Assembly (NCBI GenBank): GCA_036873135.1
Contig: JAPTYO010000009.1
Location: 42,920,756 to 42,984,755 of the forward strand
Reading direction: 5' to 3'
Length of the DNA stretch: 64,000 nt
From: Clarkia xantiana subsp. parviflora
Lineage: Eukaryota; Streptophyta; Magnoliopsida; Myrtales; Onagraceae
Below, piece after piece: positions 32,358-43,516 of the stretch (position 1 is the first letter of the stretch; the number at the start of each line of letters is the position of its first letter). The notes beneath the pieces are model-generated. The model was not told the DNA's origin, made no database searches, and worked only from the letters and a program-made list of their open reading frames with translations. The position numbers and the translations under genes were made by a program.

Positions 32358-33053
32358 TGTTGGATCACGGTGGAACTCCGGTACGGACTTTGACGGCAAT
32401 CCTAGCTCCTTTGCTCCACGCAATCCTGCAAGAGGGGATAGACCGGGCGGTGACCCAGAATCCCTCTCCGATGCTTAAATGAGTGCCCAATACGAACTGA
32501 CAAGCAATAATCTCAGAGTATGTAATTCAACGTAAACCTTCTGAGGTCACCTCTTGCCTTTTTATAGGCGAAGAGATGCCTCAGGTACCTGGTGAACCGT
32601 TGGGGGTGGGTAGCCCGTATCCCGCATATCTCGGATGTGATCTCGCGTATCTCAGCCATGCCCCGCGTATCTCGGCCACGCTCCGTGTATCTTAACCACG
32701 TTCCGCGTATCTCGGCCACGCCCCGCATATCTTGGCCTTATCCTCTGATAATCGAGTCCCGACTCCCGTCAGGAACTCCAGAGTTATCTCGTTGTGTCAC
32801 CGCTCGGGGCCCCTCGTCATCGTGACAGGGCCAATCATTCTCAGGGATTCATCATCGGGGCCTACTTAAAGGCTTCTCATCGGGAGCTTCCAGCTCCACT
32901 GTCGGGACCGACTCTGTCGGCACCTTGCCTTGTCGGGACTCCCTTCGTCGGGACCCTTCTCCTAGGTCATCTTGACCTTCATTTTGGGCCTGGTGGGCCT
33001 GTTTGCCATTTCCTCCCCGTTAAAGGGCCTGACGGCTGTAATCGAACCCATCA
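32358..33053 (-). repeat. element B 3' LTR
   Basis: 696 bp, TGTTGGATCACGG to CGAACCCATCA on the plus strand. Contains the CGTATCTCGGCCACG units. Followed on the plus side by TTTGCCCCCAAG, the polypurine tract. Confidence 0.94.
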
Positions 33054-33437
33054 TTTGCCCCCAAGACATGAGGGACTTTTAGTTCGTCGTGTCTTCCAAC
33101 TCCTGATCTTCCGATGCTGGAGTCGGGGATCTTTCCCTTGGTTTAGTTACTCAATTATCAGTCTTCTCCTTCACGTTTCCTCAATGTTTTGTGGACAACT
33201 GTTAAATCCTAGGGGTCTCCTCGGTTCCCCAATGCATTAAATGCAGTAGATAATGGAGTGACGTTTTCAGCCCACGTGCCTGATTTTTCGCGCCTGTCCT
33301 TTTCTGAAAAGTGCTTTTCAGGCCGTTTGATCATTACGTCCGTTGTCCTTCTGCACGTTTCATCTCAACGGTCCAGATTAAGACTCTTCGACTTCGACGA
33401 CTCGGATCAAAGTGTCCTTTCAACCGTCTTCTTCGAC

Positions 33438-33444
33438 TATAAAA
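33438..33444 (+). promoter_or_regulatory. TATA box of element B antisense ORF
   Basis: ACTATAAAACCCTAG, 180 bp before the ATG at 33618. Same as in C. Confidence 0.6.
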
Positions 33445-33617
33445 CCCTAGCCCTGTTCATAATTTAACTTTTACCGTCTTCGAATTCTCAAAAGCTCTCT
33501 GCGATTTCTCTGTGATTTCTCTGCGATCCTAAGCTCTGTGATTTCGAAGGTCTTTGGAGTTTCTCCGATCATCTTTCCGGCGACACTTCGTTCATCTCCT
33601 TCAACCTCTACTTCATC

Positions 33618-36335
33618 ATGTCTGGTAAGGGATTCCCCTTTTTTGCTTGTTCGTCCTTTCCTTTTTTATAGCTTTCCAAGAGTCCCACTATATTTTCTTG
33701 CCATGGTTGCTTTTCAGACAGCGGTTCCAGCTCTGAGGGGAGAAAACCCTTTAATTTTGATTATGCTCCAAATGAGATCTCCAATACTGCTTATGATGCA
33801 GCCCTCCGAGAGGGTTGTATCACCATCACCTGGGAACCTCGTTTCCCGTATCCTTGGCCTCGCCCCTCGAGTAACCCTGAGGTTACTCGTCCCCAGGAAG
33901 GGGAGGTAATTGTCTCTACGGGACAAGTAACAGCGGGGATCAGATTCCCCTTTTGCGGTAATCTGGTCGAGATGTATGTGCCAGCATTACAAGACACATC
34001 CCACCACCTTTTCTCCCCATGCCATCCGTCTCTGGAACACCTTTCAAGTCCTCTGCTTCCGACAGAAGTGGGTCTACAGCCTCCAGCTCTTCAAAACATT
34101 TTATGGGATGAAGTGCAATGAGGCGGGGGTTTGCGCCTTCTACCCTCGGATGCCTAAGTGGAGTAAGCAGCAGCTTGCCCGATTTGGTTGGACCAATGAC
34201 ACCTGGAAGGTGGTCAAGGGTCGGGGACTCTTGGTTGATACAGGGTCCGACAACAGTAGCTGGAAGAAGAGCTACTTCTTTATCCGACACTCTTCGATTC
34301 CCTGGCCTCGGTGGGAGGTGGCAGCAGACCCTCCGCCTGCTTTCCATACTTACGCCGACGAGGATTTCGAAACTCTTCAACTTATACAGCTTTATCGATG
34401 GGGGGAATCTTATACTCCCCTCAACGCCAACTCACTTGTGGAGCGGGACCTGGTACACGCCGGGATCCGACTCCTCGATATTGTCTCTGGGGGGCAGCTC
34501 TTCGACGGCCCTTCTAATATAGTCCCTTGGGTAAACTTCTAACTCTTCTTTGTTTACTATTTGCAGCCAAGAAGGTATCTGTACTGACCGATCTATTCCT
34601 TAAGCAGGGGGAGACTGATGCTGTCCGCCCCTCGCGGAAGAGGAAGTCCGCCAAGAAGGCTGCTGCTCGGTCGGGGTCTCCTTCAGCGGAGCAACCTAAG
34701 CGGAAGCGGGTGGATCTGGACCAGCTTTTTGATGTCCAGAATGCTGAAGAAGGTAAAAAGCTCCGACTTGCTATAAAATCATACAGGAGGATGGTCCCGA
34801 AGGATTTGATACCTTCAACCAAAGAGGCCCGTATCGCTGACGTCAAACGAATCCTTCGAGGCGAAACAACTCGTGTCTTGAAGGCGGGCTATTATCATTT
34901 TCGCGGGGAAGGATCAATACGTCTCCCGACGTATCATTTGGTGTAAGAATCCCGATGAACTTCCTGACTACATTTCTGAAGCTTCTCATCCTCCAGGTGC
35001 AGGTCGCTCGGGAGCTCCATCAGGTGCCGCAGCTTCCGCGGACACACCGTCTTCAGCGGGGGTGCCTTCCTCAGCTGGAGAGAAGGCACCGACTGGCGAA
35101 CAATTTCGTCAGGTGGAAACCTAGGACTCCTCCGAGGAGACTGACGAGGGTGGCTCCCTTCGTCAGCGTCGGACGACGGGGCAATCCCCCTTGAAACCAA
35201 CCTCTCAGGGGCCGCCTCCTTCATCTTCACCGCAGCAGCGGCAGCCCTCGCCCATCCATGACTTCACTCCTTCCCCTTTTTGGGCCGAGACGGAGGCATG
35301 CCCTTCCACTCATCGTCCTCTTTCTCCTCTTGCTCTTGATGGGAACTTCTACAGGCCCTTCGATTCTTCACAAGAGAATGCCCCCTGGACTCCTATCCAG
35401 ACGCTTCAAGGAGTCCCGCTCACACAAGGAGAGCAGGACCGGGAGCTGGCCCTGCATCTGCTGGCAGGCTCGATCCTGCCTACTATGCGGTATCCGATTT
35501 GCCTCAATCGGACGCACATGCAGCGGGATGTCAGGGATATGGCCATGCGCCGTATACAGGTAAGACTTCGCTTCTTTCTTTTTGATGATAAATCGGGTCG
35601 TTTGTCCATTAACACTTTTCCTTCTTATTGCAGGAGCTCGGGGACTTCAACCGCCTCATCGGGTATGTCATTGCCTATGATGAGTCCCGGGAGCGGGACC
35701 GAGGGATCCGTGAGCAGCTTCAGGAGGATCTCAAGGCCTCCCAGTCTTCGCGGGGAAAGCTTGTCAAGGAACAGGTTGTCCTCAATCAGAAGGTTCGGGA
35801 CCTCCAGCAGCAGATCGGGGATTTCGAGGGGCTCTTGAGGCAAGAGCGGCAGGAGCGGGAGGCAGCTGTGGACAGGCTGACCCAGGAGAAGAAGGCTGCC
35901 GAGGACAAACTGGTCCTCGAGAAAAAGGCTCTGGAGGAGCAAATCGCGGGATTTCCCGCGCAGCTGGCTGAGGCGGAGGTGAAGGGTCGGGAGGACTATC
36001 GGAGGTCCGAGGAATTTCAAGCCGATGCCATGAAGTTCTTTGGCACGGAGGTGGAGAACACTCTCTTCAACGCGGTTGAGGAGCTCCACCTGGAGTACGG
36101 GGACGCTATTAATTTCGACAAGTCTCCTTCCCTCGCTCCCTTTGCGAAGAAGTATTTTGCTCTTTCCGAGGAGAGTGATGGGGGGAGTTCCCCCGTAATT
36201 GTCGAAGACGCTTCTGAACTTCCAAGTGCGGACGCCCCGATAGCCAATCCTCCCGAAGCCAGCCCTGTGGATCCTTCTGTTACCGACTCCGCGGGCCCAG
36301 CTGCTGCCAACGCTGCCGACAAGGACCAAGATTGA
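33618..36335 (+). pseudogene. element B antisense ORF (PF04195-like, coiled coil)
   Basis: Exon 1 ATGTCTG (33618-33624), intron with GTAAGG to TTTTCAG, exon 2 from 33718. A four-base insertion near 33975 (ATGTATGT for ATGT) shifts the frame, which continues in register over 33976-34542 (CAFYPRMPKWSKQQ, YFFIRHSSIPWPRWEV). The next segment, open from about 34568, has RPSRKRKSAKK. It breaks by a one-base gain near 34900 and a TAG near 35122. An intron at 35560-35633 joins the coiled-coil exon 35634-36335, which is intact for 233 codons and ends with Asp/Ala-rich DKDQD. Compared with C it lacks the 234-bp duplication but has an extra heptad block in the coil. The role of such antisense proteins is unknown. 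Confidence 0.75.
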
Positions 36336-36489
36336 ATGTTTATTTTTAGAGTCCTTGTATCTTCTTCTCTTTTGTCGTTGTCGGGCCCTTGAGCCCTTAT
36401 CAATATCAGACTTCTTTAGTTCTGATTCTTTCGTTGCACTTCTCCGAGTGGCTTTATTATACTTTCTCAAGTCGAAACCTCGATACTTA

Positions 36490-37180
36490 AGATACATCAC
36501 TTAAGACGATTTACTAACTTGCACCACTTAAGGTGACTTACCATCATGCACCACTTAAGGCGACTTTTCAATACTTATGATAAGTCCCAGAGTCGCGCAT
36601 CACTTAAGACGACTTTTTCAACTTGCGCCACTTAAGGCGACTTAATATCGTGCACCACTGAAGGCGACTTTACATCGTGCACCACTTAAGGCGACTTTGC
36701 AATTTGCGCCACTTAAGGTGACTTAATATCGTGCACCAATCAAGGCGACTTTATATTACTTAGAGTAAATCTAAGAATCGTGCATCACTTAAGATGACTT
36801 AATTCTGCGCACCACTTAAGGCGACTTAGTTCCGTGCATCACTTAAGACGACTTAATTATTACTTAGGATAAACCTAAAGATCGTGCACCACTTAAGGCG
36901 ACTTAGCCCCATGCATCACTTAAGACGACTTTTCTCGTGCACCACTAAAGGCGACTTTTCTCGTGCACCACTGAAGGCGACTTTTCTCGTGCACCACTGA
37001 AGGCGACTTTGACACTTAGCATAAATCTAAGGACAACTCTTATTGGAAGCAACCTCTTTATTTATTGACGGCACAAAATTGGCTTACATCGAATTAAACG
37101 ATAAACAACATACACCACTTAAGGCGATTTTACATCGGGCACCACTTAAGGCGACTTTATCGGGCACCACTTAAGGCGAC
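36490..37180. repeat. CTTAAG minisatellite of element B
   Basis: Units of about 20-27 bp with the core GCACCACTTAAGGCGACTT and variants (CATCACTTAAGACGACTT). Non-repeat DNA at about 37020-37110 carries AATAAA on the minus strand (37057-37066). Confidence 0.9.
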
Positions 37181-37185
37181 TTTCT

Positions 37186-40100
37186 TCAAGCATGGTGTTT
37201 CTTCAAGTGTTCGCCACTAAAAGAATGTTTTAACGTTCTGCCATCGAGGTCTTCCAACTTGTACGCATTTGGAGCTGGAATCCCCACGACCTTATAAGGT
37301 CCTTCCCATTTTGGTGACATCTTGTTGATTCGATCCAAAAGGGTGAACTCGTTGCGACGCCAAACCAGCTCCCCGACGAAGAACTGTCGGGACTTCACTC
37401 GCCGATTGTAGTACCTGGCCGTCGCCAATCGCATTCGAGCTTGGACTTCATCGGCTTCCCGCCTCTTCTCTTCGAGTAAGTCCAAGTCCAGACGTCTCAT
37501 TTCATCGTTCGTCAGGGGCTCGTAATATCTCATCCGATGGGACGCCACAGCTATCTCTACGGGGGCGACAGCTTCCGTGCCATAAACGAGGCCAAACGGA
37601 GTCTCCCCCGTTGATCGTTTGGGTGTCGTTCTAACAGCCCAAAGCACGTTTTCCAGTTCGTTCAGCCACTTGCCCTTCAAGGCATAGACCCTCTTCTTCT
37701 GGCCATCCATCACGATTTTGTTGGCTGACTCTACCTGGCCATTAGTCTGAGCATGGCGTACGGAGGCAGTCCGATGCTCAATGTTCAATTCCTCCAAATA
37801 CTCCCTCACCTGAGAGCTGTTAAACGGTGGGCCATTGTCGCTGATCACCACCTTAGGAATCCCGTATCTGGACACGATGTGGGTTTGGAGGAACTTGACG
37901 ATCTGGTTCCCCGTTGTTCTGGCCAATGCCTTCGCCTCTATCCATTTCGAAAAATAATCGATTGCTACAAGTAAATACTTACATTGACCTTGTGCTTGGG
38001 GAAGAGGTCCCACCAAGTCGATGCCCCATTGCGCGAAGGGCCAAGCGCTCTTGATGGATGTCAGATTAGCGGCCGGAGCCACGATACTCGGGGCGTACCT
38101 CTGGCACGCGTCGCAGGATCGGGCCAAAGCCGTTGCTTCTTTGTTCATCGTGGGCCAATAGTAGCCTAAGTTCAACACCTTCCTCATAATGGATCGGGCC
38201 CCTTCGTGACAAGCCGCGACCCCTTCATGCATTTCCTTCAGGATTCGACTGGTGTCGGGTTCTGCTACACACTTCAAGTACGGAGTCGAGAACCAGCCCT
38301 TCTTGTATAGCTGATTGTCCAGCATCACATAATTGGCCGCGATCCGACGTATCCTGTCCGCTGCCACTTGATCATCGGAGACTTCCCCCGTGGTCAGGTA
38401 TGCGACTATCGGGGTCATCCAGGTTGGCTCCTCCTCCGATCTTGCTTCAATGGCGCACACCTGTGTTGGGTCGATGTTTGATAAGATCACCTTCTCCAAG
38501 AAGTGCACCTTCCGATTTTCTTCCAAGGGTGCCCCAAGGCAAATTTGCTCAAGGCATCTGCCTCTACATTTTCCTCCCTTGGAATAGCCTCGATATCAAA
38601 GCTTTTGAAGCTCTCTTTCAGGGCTTGTACCTCTCGCAGATACTTTTTCATTATCGGACTCCTTGCTTCGTATCCCACTTGAACCTGGTTCATGATTAAC
38701 GCTGCGTCGCACTTCACCCTCAAGTGATCGATTCCAGTGCCTTTAGCAATTTTTAGGCCCGTGATAAGAGCTTCGTACTCCGCTTCGTTGTTTGTGGCCT
38801 TGAATGTTAAAGCCAAGGCGTATCGGAGCGGTTCACCTTCACCCGGTGGTATCAACAAAAAGCCCGCTCTTGATCCGTCCGAACTCGCGGAGCCATCCGT
38901 GTACATCTCCCCAGGTATTTTCCTTGTTTGGCTGTTCTGATTGCTCTGCCCTCTCTAGTTGTTCTTCTATCGGGACCTCCATGGTTGCCCCCTCTACAGG
39001 GCCCGCTTCTTCTAGATCGGGGGCTGTAGATTCTGCTATAAAATCCGCCAACGCCTGGCCCTTAATTGCCGTTCTTGGAGCAAAGTGTATTCAAAACTCA
39101 CTAAGCTCTACTGCCCATTTCACTAATCTTCCCGACGCATCCGGTCGGTTCAAAAAATGCTTCAAAGGCTGGTTCGTCAGCACAGTAATCTCGTGTGCGT
39201 GGAAATAAGGCCTTAGCTTCCGAGCAGCAATAATCAACGCAAAGAGGTACTTCTCAACGGCGGGATAGTTTAATTCAGACTTGGCAAACGCCTTGCTTAC
39301 ATAATAAACGGGGACTTGATTACCCTCGACAATCTTTACTAACACAGAGCTAATGGCAAATTCAGAAACAGCCAAGTAAAGGTAGAGCGGCTCGCCTGGA
39401 ACCGGTTTCGCCAACGGCGGGAGGGTGCGAAGGTGCGGCTTGAGTGCTTGGAACGCCTCTTCACATTTGGCGGTCCACTCGAATTTTTTGTTGGCCCTCA
39501 AGACTTCAAAAAACGGCATTGATCGGTCGCTGGCTTTGGACAAGAAGCGATTCATTGCAGCTAGTCGGCCATTCAGCACTTGTACCTCCCGATGGTTTAT
39601 CGGAGACTGCATCTCCTCGATTGCCCTCAGCTTCTCAGGATTCACTTCAATTCCTCTTTGGCTCACCATGAAGCCCAAAAACTTCCCTGAGTGGACTCCG
39701 AAGGCGCATTTCGTCGGGTTCAAGCGGACTTGATGGAGCCTCATCCGCTCAAATGCCATGGTTAGGTTGTGCACTTGATCCTCGGCTTGTCGGGACTTCA
39801 ACAGCATATCATCCACATAAGCTTCCATGGTTTCTCCCAGCATATCTCCAAACAGTTTATTCACCATCCGTTGGTAGGTGGCCCCAGCATTGATCAACCC
39901 GAAAGGCATGACATCGTAGTGATAGATGTCACTGTCTGCGTAGAACGCTGTATGGGGAGCGTCTTCCTTGGCCATCTTGATCTGGTTGTAGCCTGAATAC
40001 GCATCCATGAAACTTAACAGCTCATGTCCCGACGTGGCATCCACCAGCTGGTCGATCCTCGGGAGTGGATAGCAGTCCTTTGGGCAAGCCTTGTTCAAGT

Positions 40101-42780
40101 CGCGGAAGTCCACACACATTCGCCATTTCCCGTTAGTCTTCTTCACCAGCACTGGGTTGGCAACCCAAGTCTGGAATCGGAGCTCCTTAATGAACCCAGC
40201 ATCGAGCAACCTGCCCACCTCCTGCTGGATCGCGATCTTCTTGTCCGTGCCCATCGGACGCCTTTTCTGTGTGATAGGCTTGATCGCGGGGTCTATCTTC
40301 AGCTCGTGTACGATCACATCGGGGCTGATTCCTGGCATATCGCTCTGGGACCAGGCAAACAGCTCCTTGAACTCCTTCAACAACTCCACCAATTTTTGGG
40401 CTGTCTCCTCAGTCAGCGCAGACCCGATTTTCACCTTCCTCTGGGGTCCGTCGATCTCGACTTCTTTCAGATCTTCTACGGGGGCGGGACGCCCAAACTC
40501 TTCTCTGGGATCTGTGTCTATCTGGAGGACAGTCATGGCCTCTCGCCTCCTTCTCCGGGTGGCATTAACATAGCATTTTCGGGAAGCCACCTGGTCGCCC
40601 TTGACCTCTCCGACTCCGTGGTCGGTCGGGAACTTCATCTTCTGGTGCACTGTCGAGGCGACCGCCATCAGTGGGTTAATAGTGGTCCTCCCGATAATCG
40701 CGTTATAGGTCCCCGCGGAATCAACCACAACAAACTCCACGTTCCTCCTTTCTGATTTCCACCCGCTACCAAATTCCACTGGTAAGGTGATTACTCCTAG
40801 TGGATAGGAGGTTGAGCCAGAGAAACCGACCATCGGGAAGTTTGCCTCCTTCAGATCTTTCTTTGTTTTCCCCATAGCCTCCAGCGCGTCCATGAATAGA
40901 ATGTCGGAGGAGCTCCCTCCGTCGATTAGAATTCTCTTCATTTTGAACCCGTCTACATCCAAGGTTACCACCAAGGCATCGTCGTGTGGAGTCTCCACGC
41001 CTATGAGGTCTTCCGATGAAAAGGAGATCACCATCTCTTCTTTCAGGGTCCAGGATCGGGACCTCTTACCCAACACCACTGCCGTAGGGATTCTAGAGTC
41101 ATAGACCTCTCGGGCGGATGAAGTATCACCTCCAGCAGCAAATCCTCCGTGGATCACATTGATAGTGCCCCGTCTCTCCTTGCGAGCACCGGATGACTCT
41201 GGATCGGTTCTCTTCTTCTTTGGGGACCGATAGCGGGATCGGGAGCGGGACCGCGATCGGGACCGAGAGCGAGATCGACACCGCTTATCCCCGACAAATT
41301 CTTTGAGCTTCCCCTTCTGGATCAGCTTTTCGATCTCCTTCTTTAGTTCCCGACAGTGATTGGTGTCGTGACCATTTGCGCGGTGAAATCGGCAGTAGCG
41401 ATCCGTGCGAGATCCCAAGAATTCTCCATCCTTCTTTGGGGGGTACCGAGAGATACCCTGTCGTTCCATGACCGTCAGTACTTCCGCCATGGAGCAGTTG
41501 AGAGGAATGTCGAGATCCTCCCGCTTATCTTTCCTTGAAGAACGCCTATCGTCCCTTCGCTCAGGGCGGCCTCGATTCTAACTGCTGTCGGGTTTGCCCT
41601 TTGATTTGCGATCGTCCGAAGGTTTAATCGACTGCTTCCCCTTATTCGACTTTGGGGGCTCCAACTCTCCTGCGGCTATCTTCGATTCCTGGACATCGAT
41701 TTGCCGTTTCACCCTCTTCTGTAGTGCCTCCATATTCCACACAGCTTTCCCAGCCACGCTGTGCATCAGGTCGGAACCATAGGGGGCCGTTAAGTTTCGA
41801 ATGAAGGTACGGATGGTCTCACCTTCCGAGATCTCTGCCACACTGGCTGTGTACCGCTGGTAATAATGAGCCAGCGATTCGTCGGGCCTCTGCACCACCT
41901 GGGTCAGGCACCTCACGCTCTTCAATAAACGTCTCTGACCCTGGTACTGCTGAATGAATCGATCATGCATATCTGCCCAGCAAGTGATGCAGGCTGGGGG
42001 CAGACTAAAGAACCAGGTCAGGGCTCTTTCTCCAAGTGTGTTCGGGAACAGCGTACACACTATGTCTTCACTCGGGGCTCTTCCAAGACACTCCATGAGG
42101 TGTTTCTGGACATGGCGAACTGGATCTCCTTCGCCATCGTACTCCTTTATCGTGGGGATGCCTAGCCCAGGCGGGGCTAGGGTGTCGATGAGTCGGGGAA
42201 CGAAGGGATGAGTGGATCGATCCCTTAGCTCCGACACCAACGGCTTCTGTTCTCCCATGCAGATGTTCACGATCTTTACCACCTGGTCGGGAGTGATGGG
42301 ACCATTCAGGGGAATGGTCCTGTGCTGTACTGGTCCTGGTCCATCAACCACGAACCTTTCCGGCTGACCGGATGCTCTACCTCTGTCCTGGCCTCGGGGC
42401 GGGGCTTCCTGTGCGTTCCGACCCTCTGCTGGCGGGGCCACTTCCTCCAACGGGGGCATCTCCTCCTGCCTCCTCGCAGCCTCTCTCCGATCCAAGAGAG
42501 CCTCCACGGCTGCCAGAAACATGGGCATGGCTTCCGCCACGGCCCTTGTCAAGTCTGTAGCTGGGTGAGCCTCCTGCCCCCTATTGCCCTGGTGCTGAGG
42601 AGTAATATCTTCGGGATCTCCATTGTGCCCCCCTGTCTGGGAGAGCTCAGCCGGGGGATGGTTCTGGTTTTCCTCCTGTTCCGGTACTGAATCCAGATTC
42701 GTTGCGGCGGGGTGACGGGAAACACCGGATTGTCCCTGTCTTCTGTGCTTGCCAGCTGCCATCGATCGAGTAGAAGGCAT
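37186..42780 (-). pseudogene. element B gag-pol, nearly continuous
   Basis: Gag starts at the ATG at 42780 (MPSTRSMAAGKH). One frame runs to 39091 except for a TAG at 41578-41580 where C has CGA. Landmarks: gag core LTWFFSLPPACI; knuckle CRFHRANGHDTNHC followed by an Arg-Ser run; protease LIDGGSSSDILF; RT MDAYSGYNQIKMAKED and EAYVDDMLLKS. RNase H and integrase follow after a TGA at 39091. Two opposite frame changes near 38910 and 38535 leave the frame restored. Integrase is intact over 37186-38526: CHEGARS, CDACQRYAP, WGIDLVGPLP, ISDNGPPF, GQVESANK and PKWEGPYKV. It could no longer make the full polyprotein. Confidence 0.93.
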
Positions 42781-42797
42781 ATCAGCTTTTTGTTTGA

Positions 42798-42815
42798 TTC
42801 CCACAGACGGCGCCA
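42798..42815 (-). promoter_or_regulatory. element B primer-binding site
   Basis: The minus strand reads TGGCGCCGTCTGTGGGAA one base after the 5' LTR. Confidence 0.85.
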
Positions 42816-42816
42816 A

Positions 42817-43511
42817 TGTTGGATCATGGTGGAACTCCGGTACGGACTTTGACGGCAATCCTAGCTCCTTTCTCCACGCAATCCTGCAAGAGGGGATAGA
42901 CCGGGCGGTGACCCAGAATCCCTCTCCGATGCTTAAATGAGTGCCCAATACGAACTGACAAGCAATAATCTCAGAGTATGTAATTCAACGTAAACCTTCT
43001 GATGTCACCTCTTGCCTTTTTATAGGCGAAGAGATGCCTCAGGTGCCTGGTGAACCGTTGGGGGTGGTTAGCCCGTATCCCGCATATCTCGGATGTGATC
43101 TCGCGTATCTCAGCCATGCCCCGCGTATCTCGGCCACGCTCCGTGTATCTTAACCACGTTCCGCGTATCTCGGCCACGCCCCGCATATCTTGGCCTTATC
43201 CTCTGATAATCGAGTCCCGACTCCCGTCGGGGACTCCAGAGTTATCTCGTTGTGTCACCGCTCGGGGCCCCTCGTCATCGTGACAGGGCCAATCATTCTC
43301 AGGGATTCATCATCGGGGCCTACTTAAAGGCTTCTCATCGGGAGCTTCCAGCTCCACTGTCGGGACCGACTCTGTCGGGACCTTGCCTTGTCGGGACTCC
43401 CTTCGTCGGGACCCTTCTCCTAGGTCATCTTGACCTTCATTTTGGGCCTGGTGGGCCTGTTTGCCGTTTCCTCCCCGTTAAAGGGCCTGACGGCTGTAAT
43501 CGAACCCATCA
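42817..43511 (-). repeat. element B 5' LTR
   Basis: 695 bp partner of 32358-33053. Minus-strand TATAAAAAGG at 43016-43024 is the likely promoter TATA. Confidence 0.94.
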
Positions 43512-43516
43512 AGGAG

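Larger units (their letters stand above)
32358..43511 (-). mobile_element. Ty3/gypsy element B (youngest of the nest)
   Basis: LTRs 32358-33053 and 42817-43511 lie between AGGAG at 32353-32357 and 43512-43516, inserted in element A RNase H. Same family and layout as C: 3' LTR, antisense ORF on the plus strand, minisatellite, gag-pol on the minus strand, primer site, 5' LTR. The two LTRs show about ten differences by eye over about 695 bp. Gag-pol has only two nonsense codons and a pair of compensating frameshifts, and integrase is intact. Confidence 0.95.

Noticed and set aside
40024..40755. Plus-strand open stretch of 243 codons opposite element B pol
   Set aside because: It mirrors the protease-RT codons on the other strand, the same shadow appears at 6759-7724 and 62657-63940, and it has no own motif.
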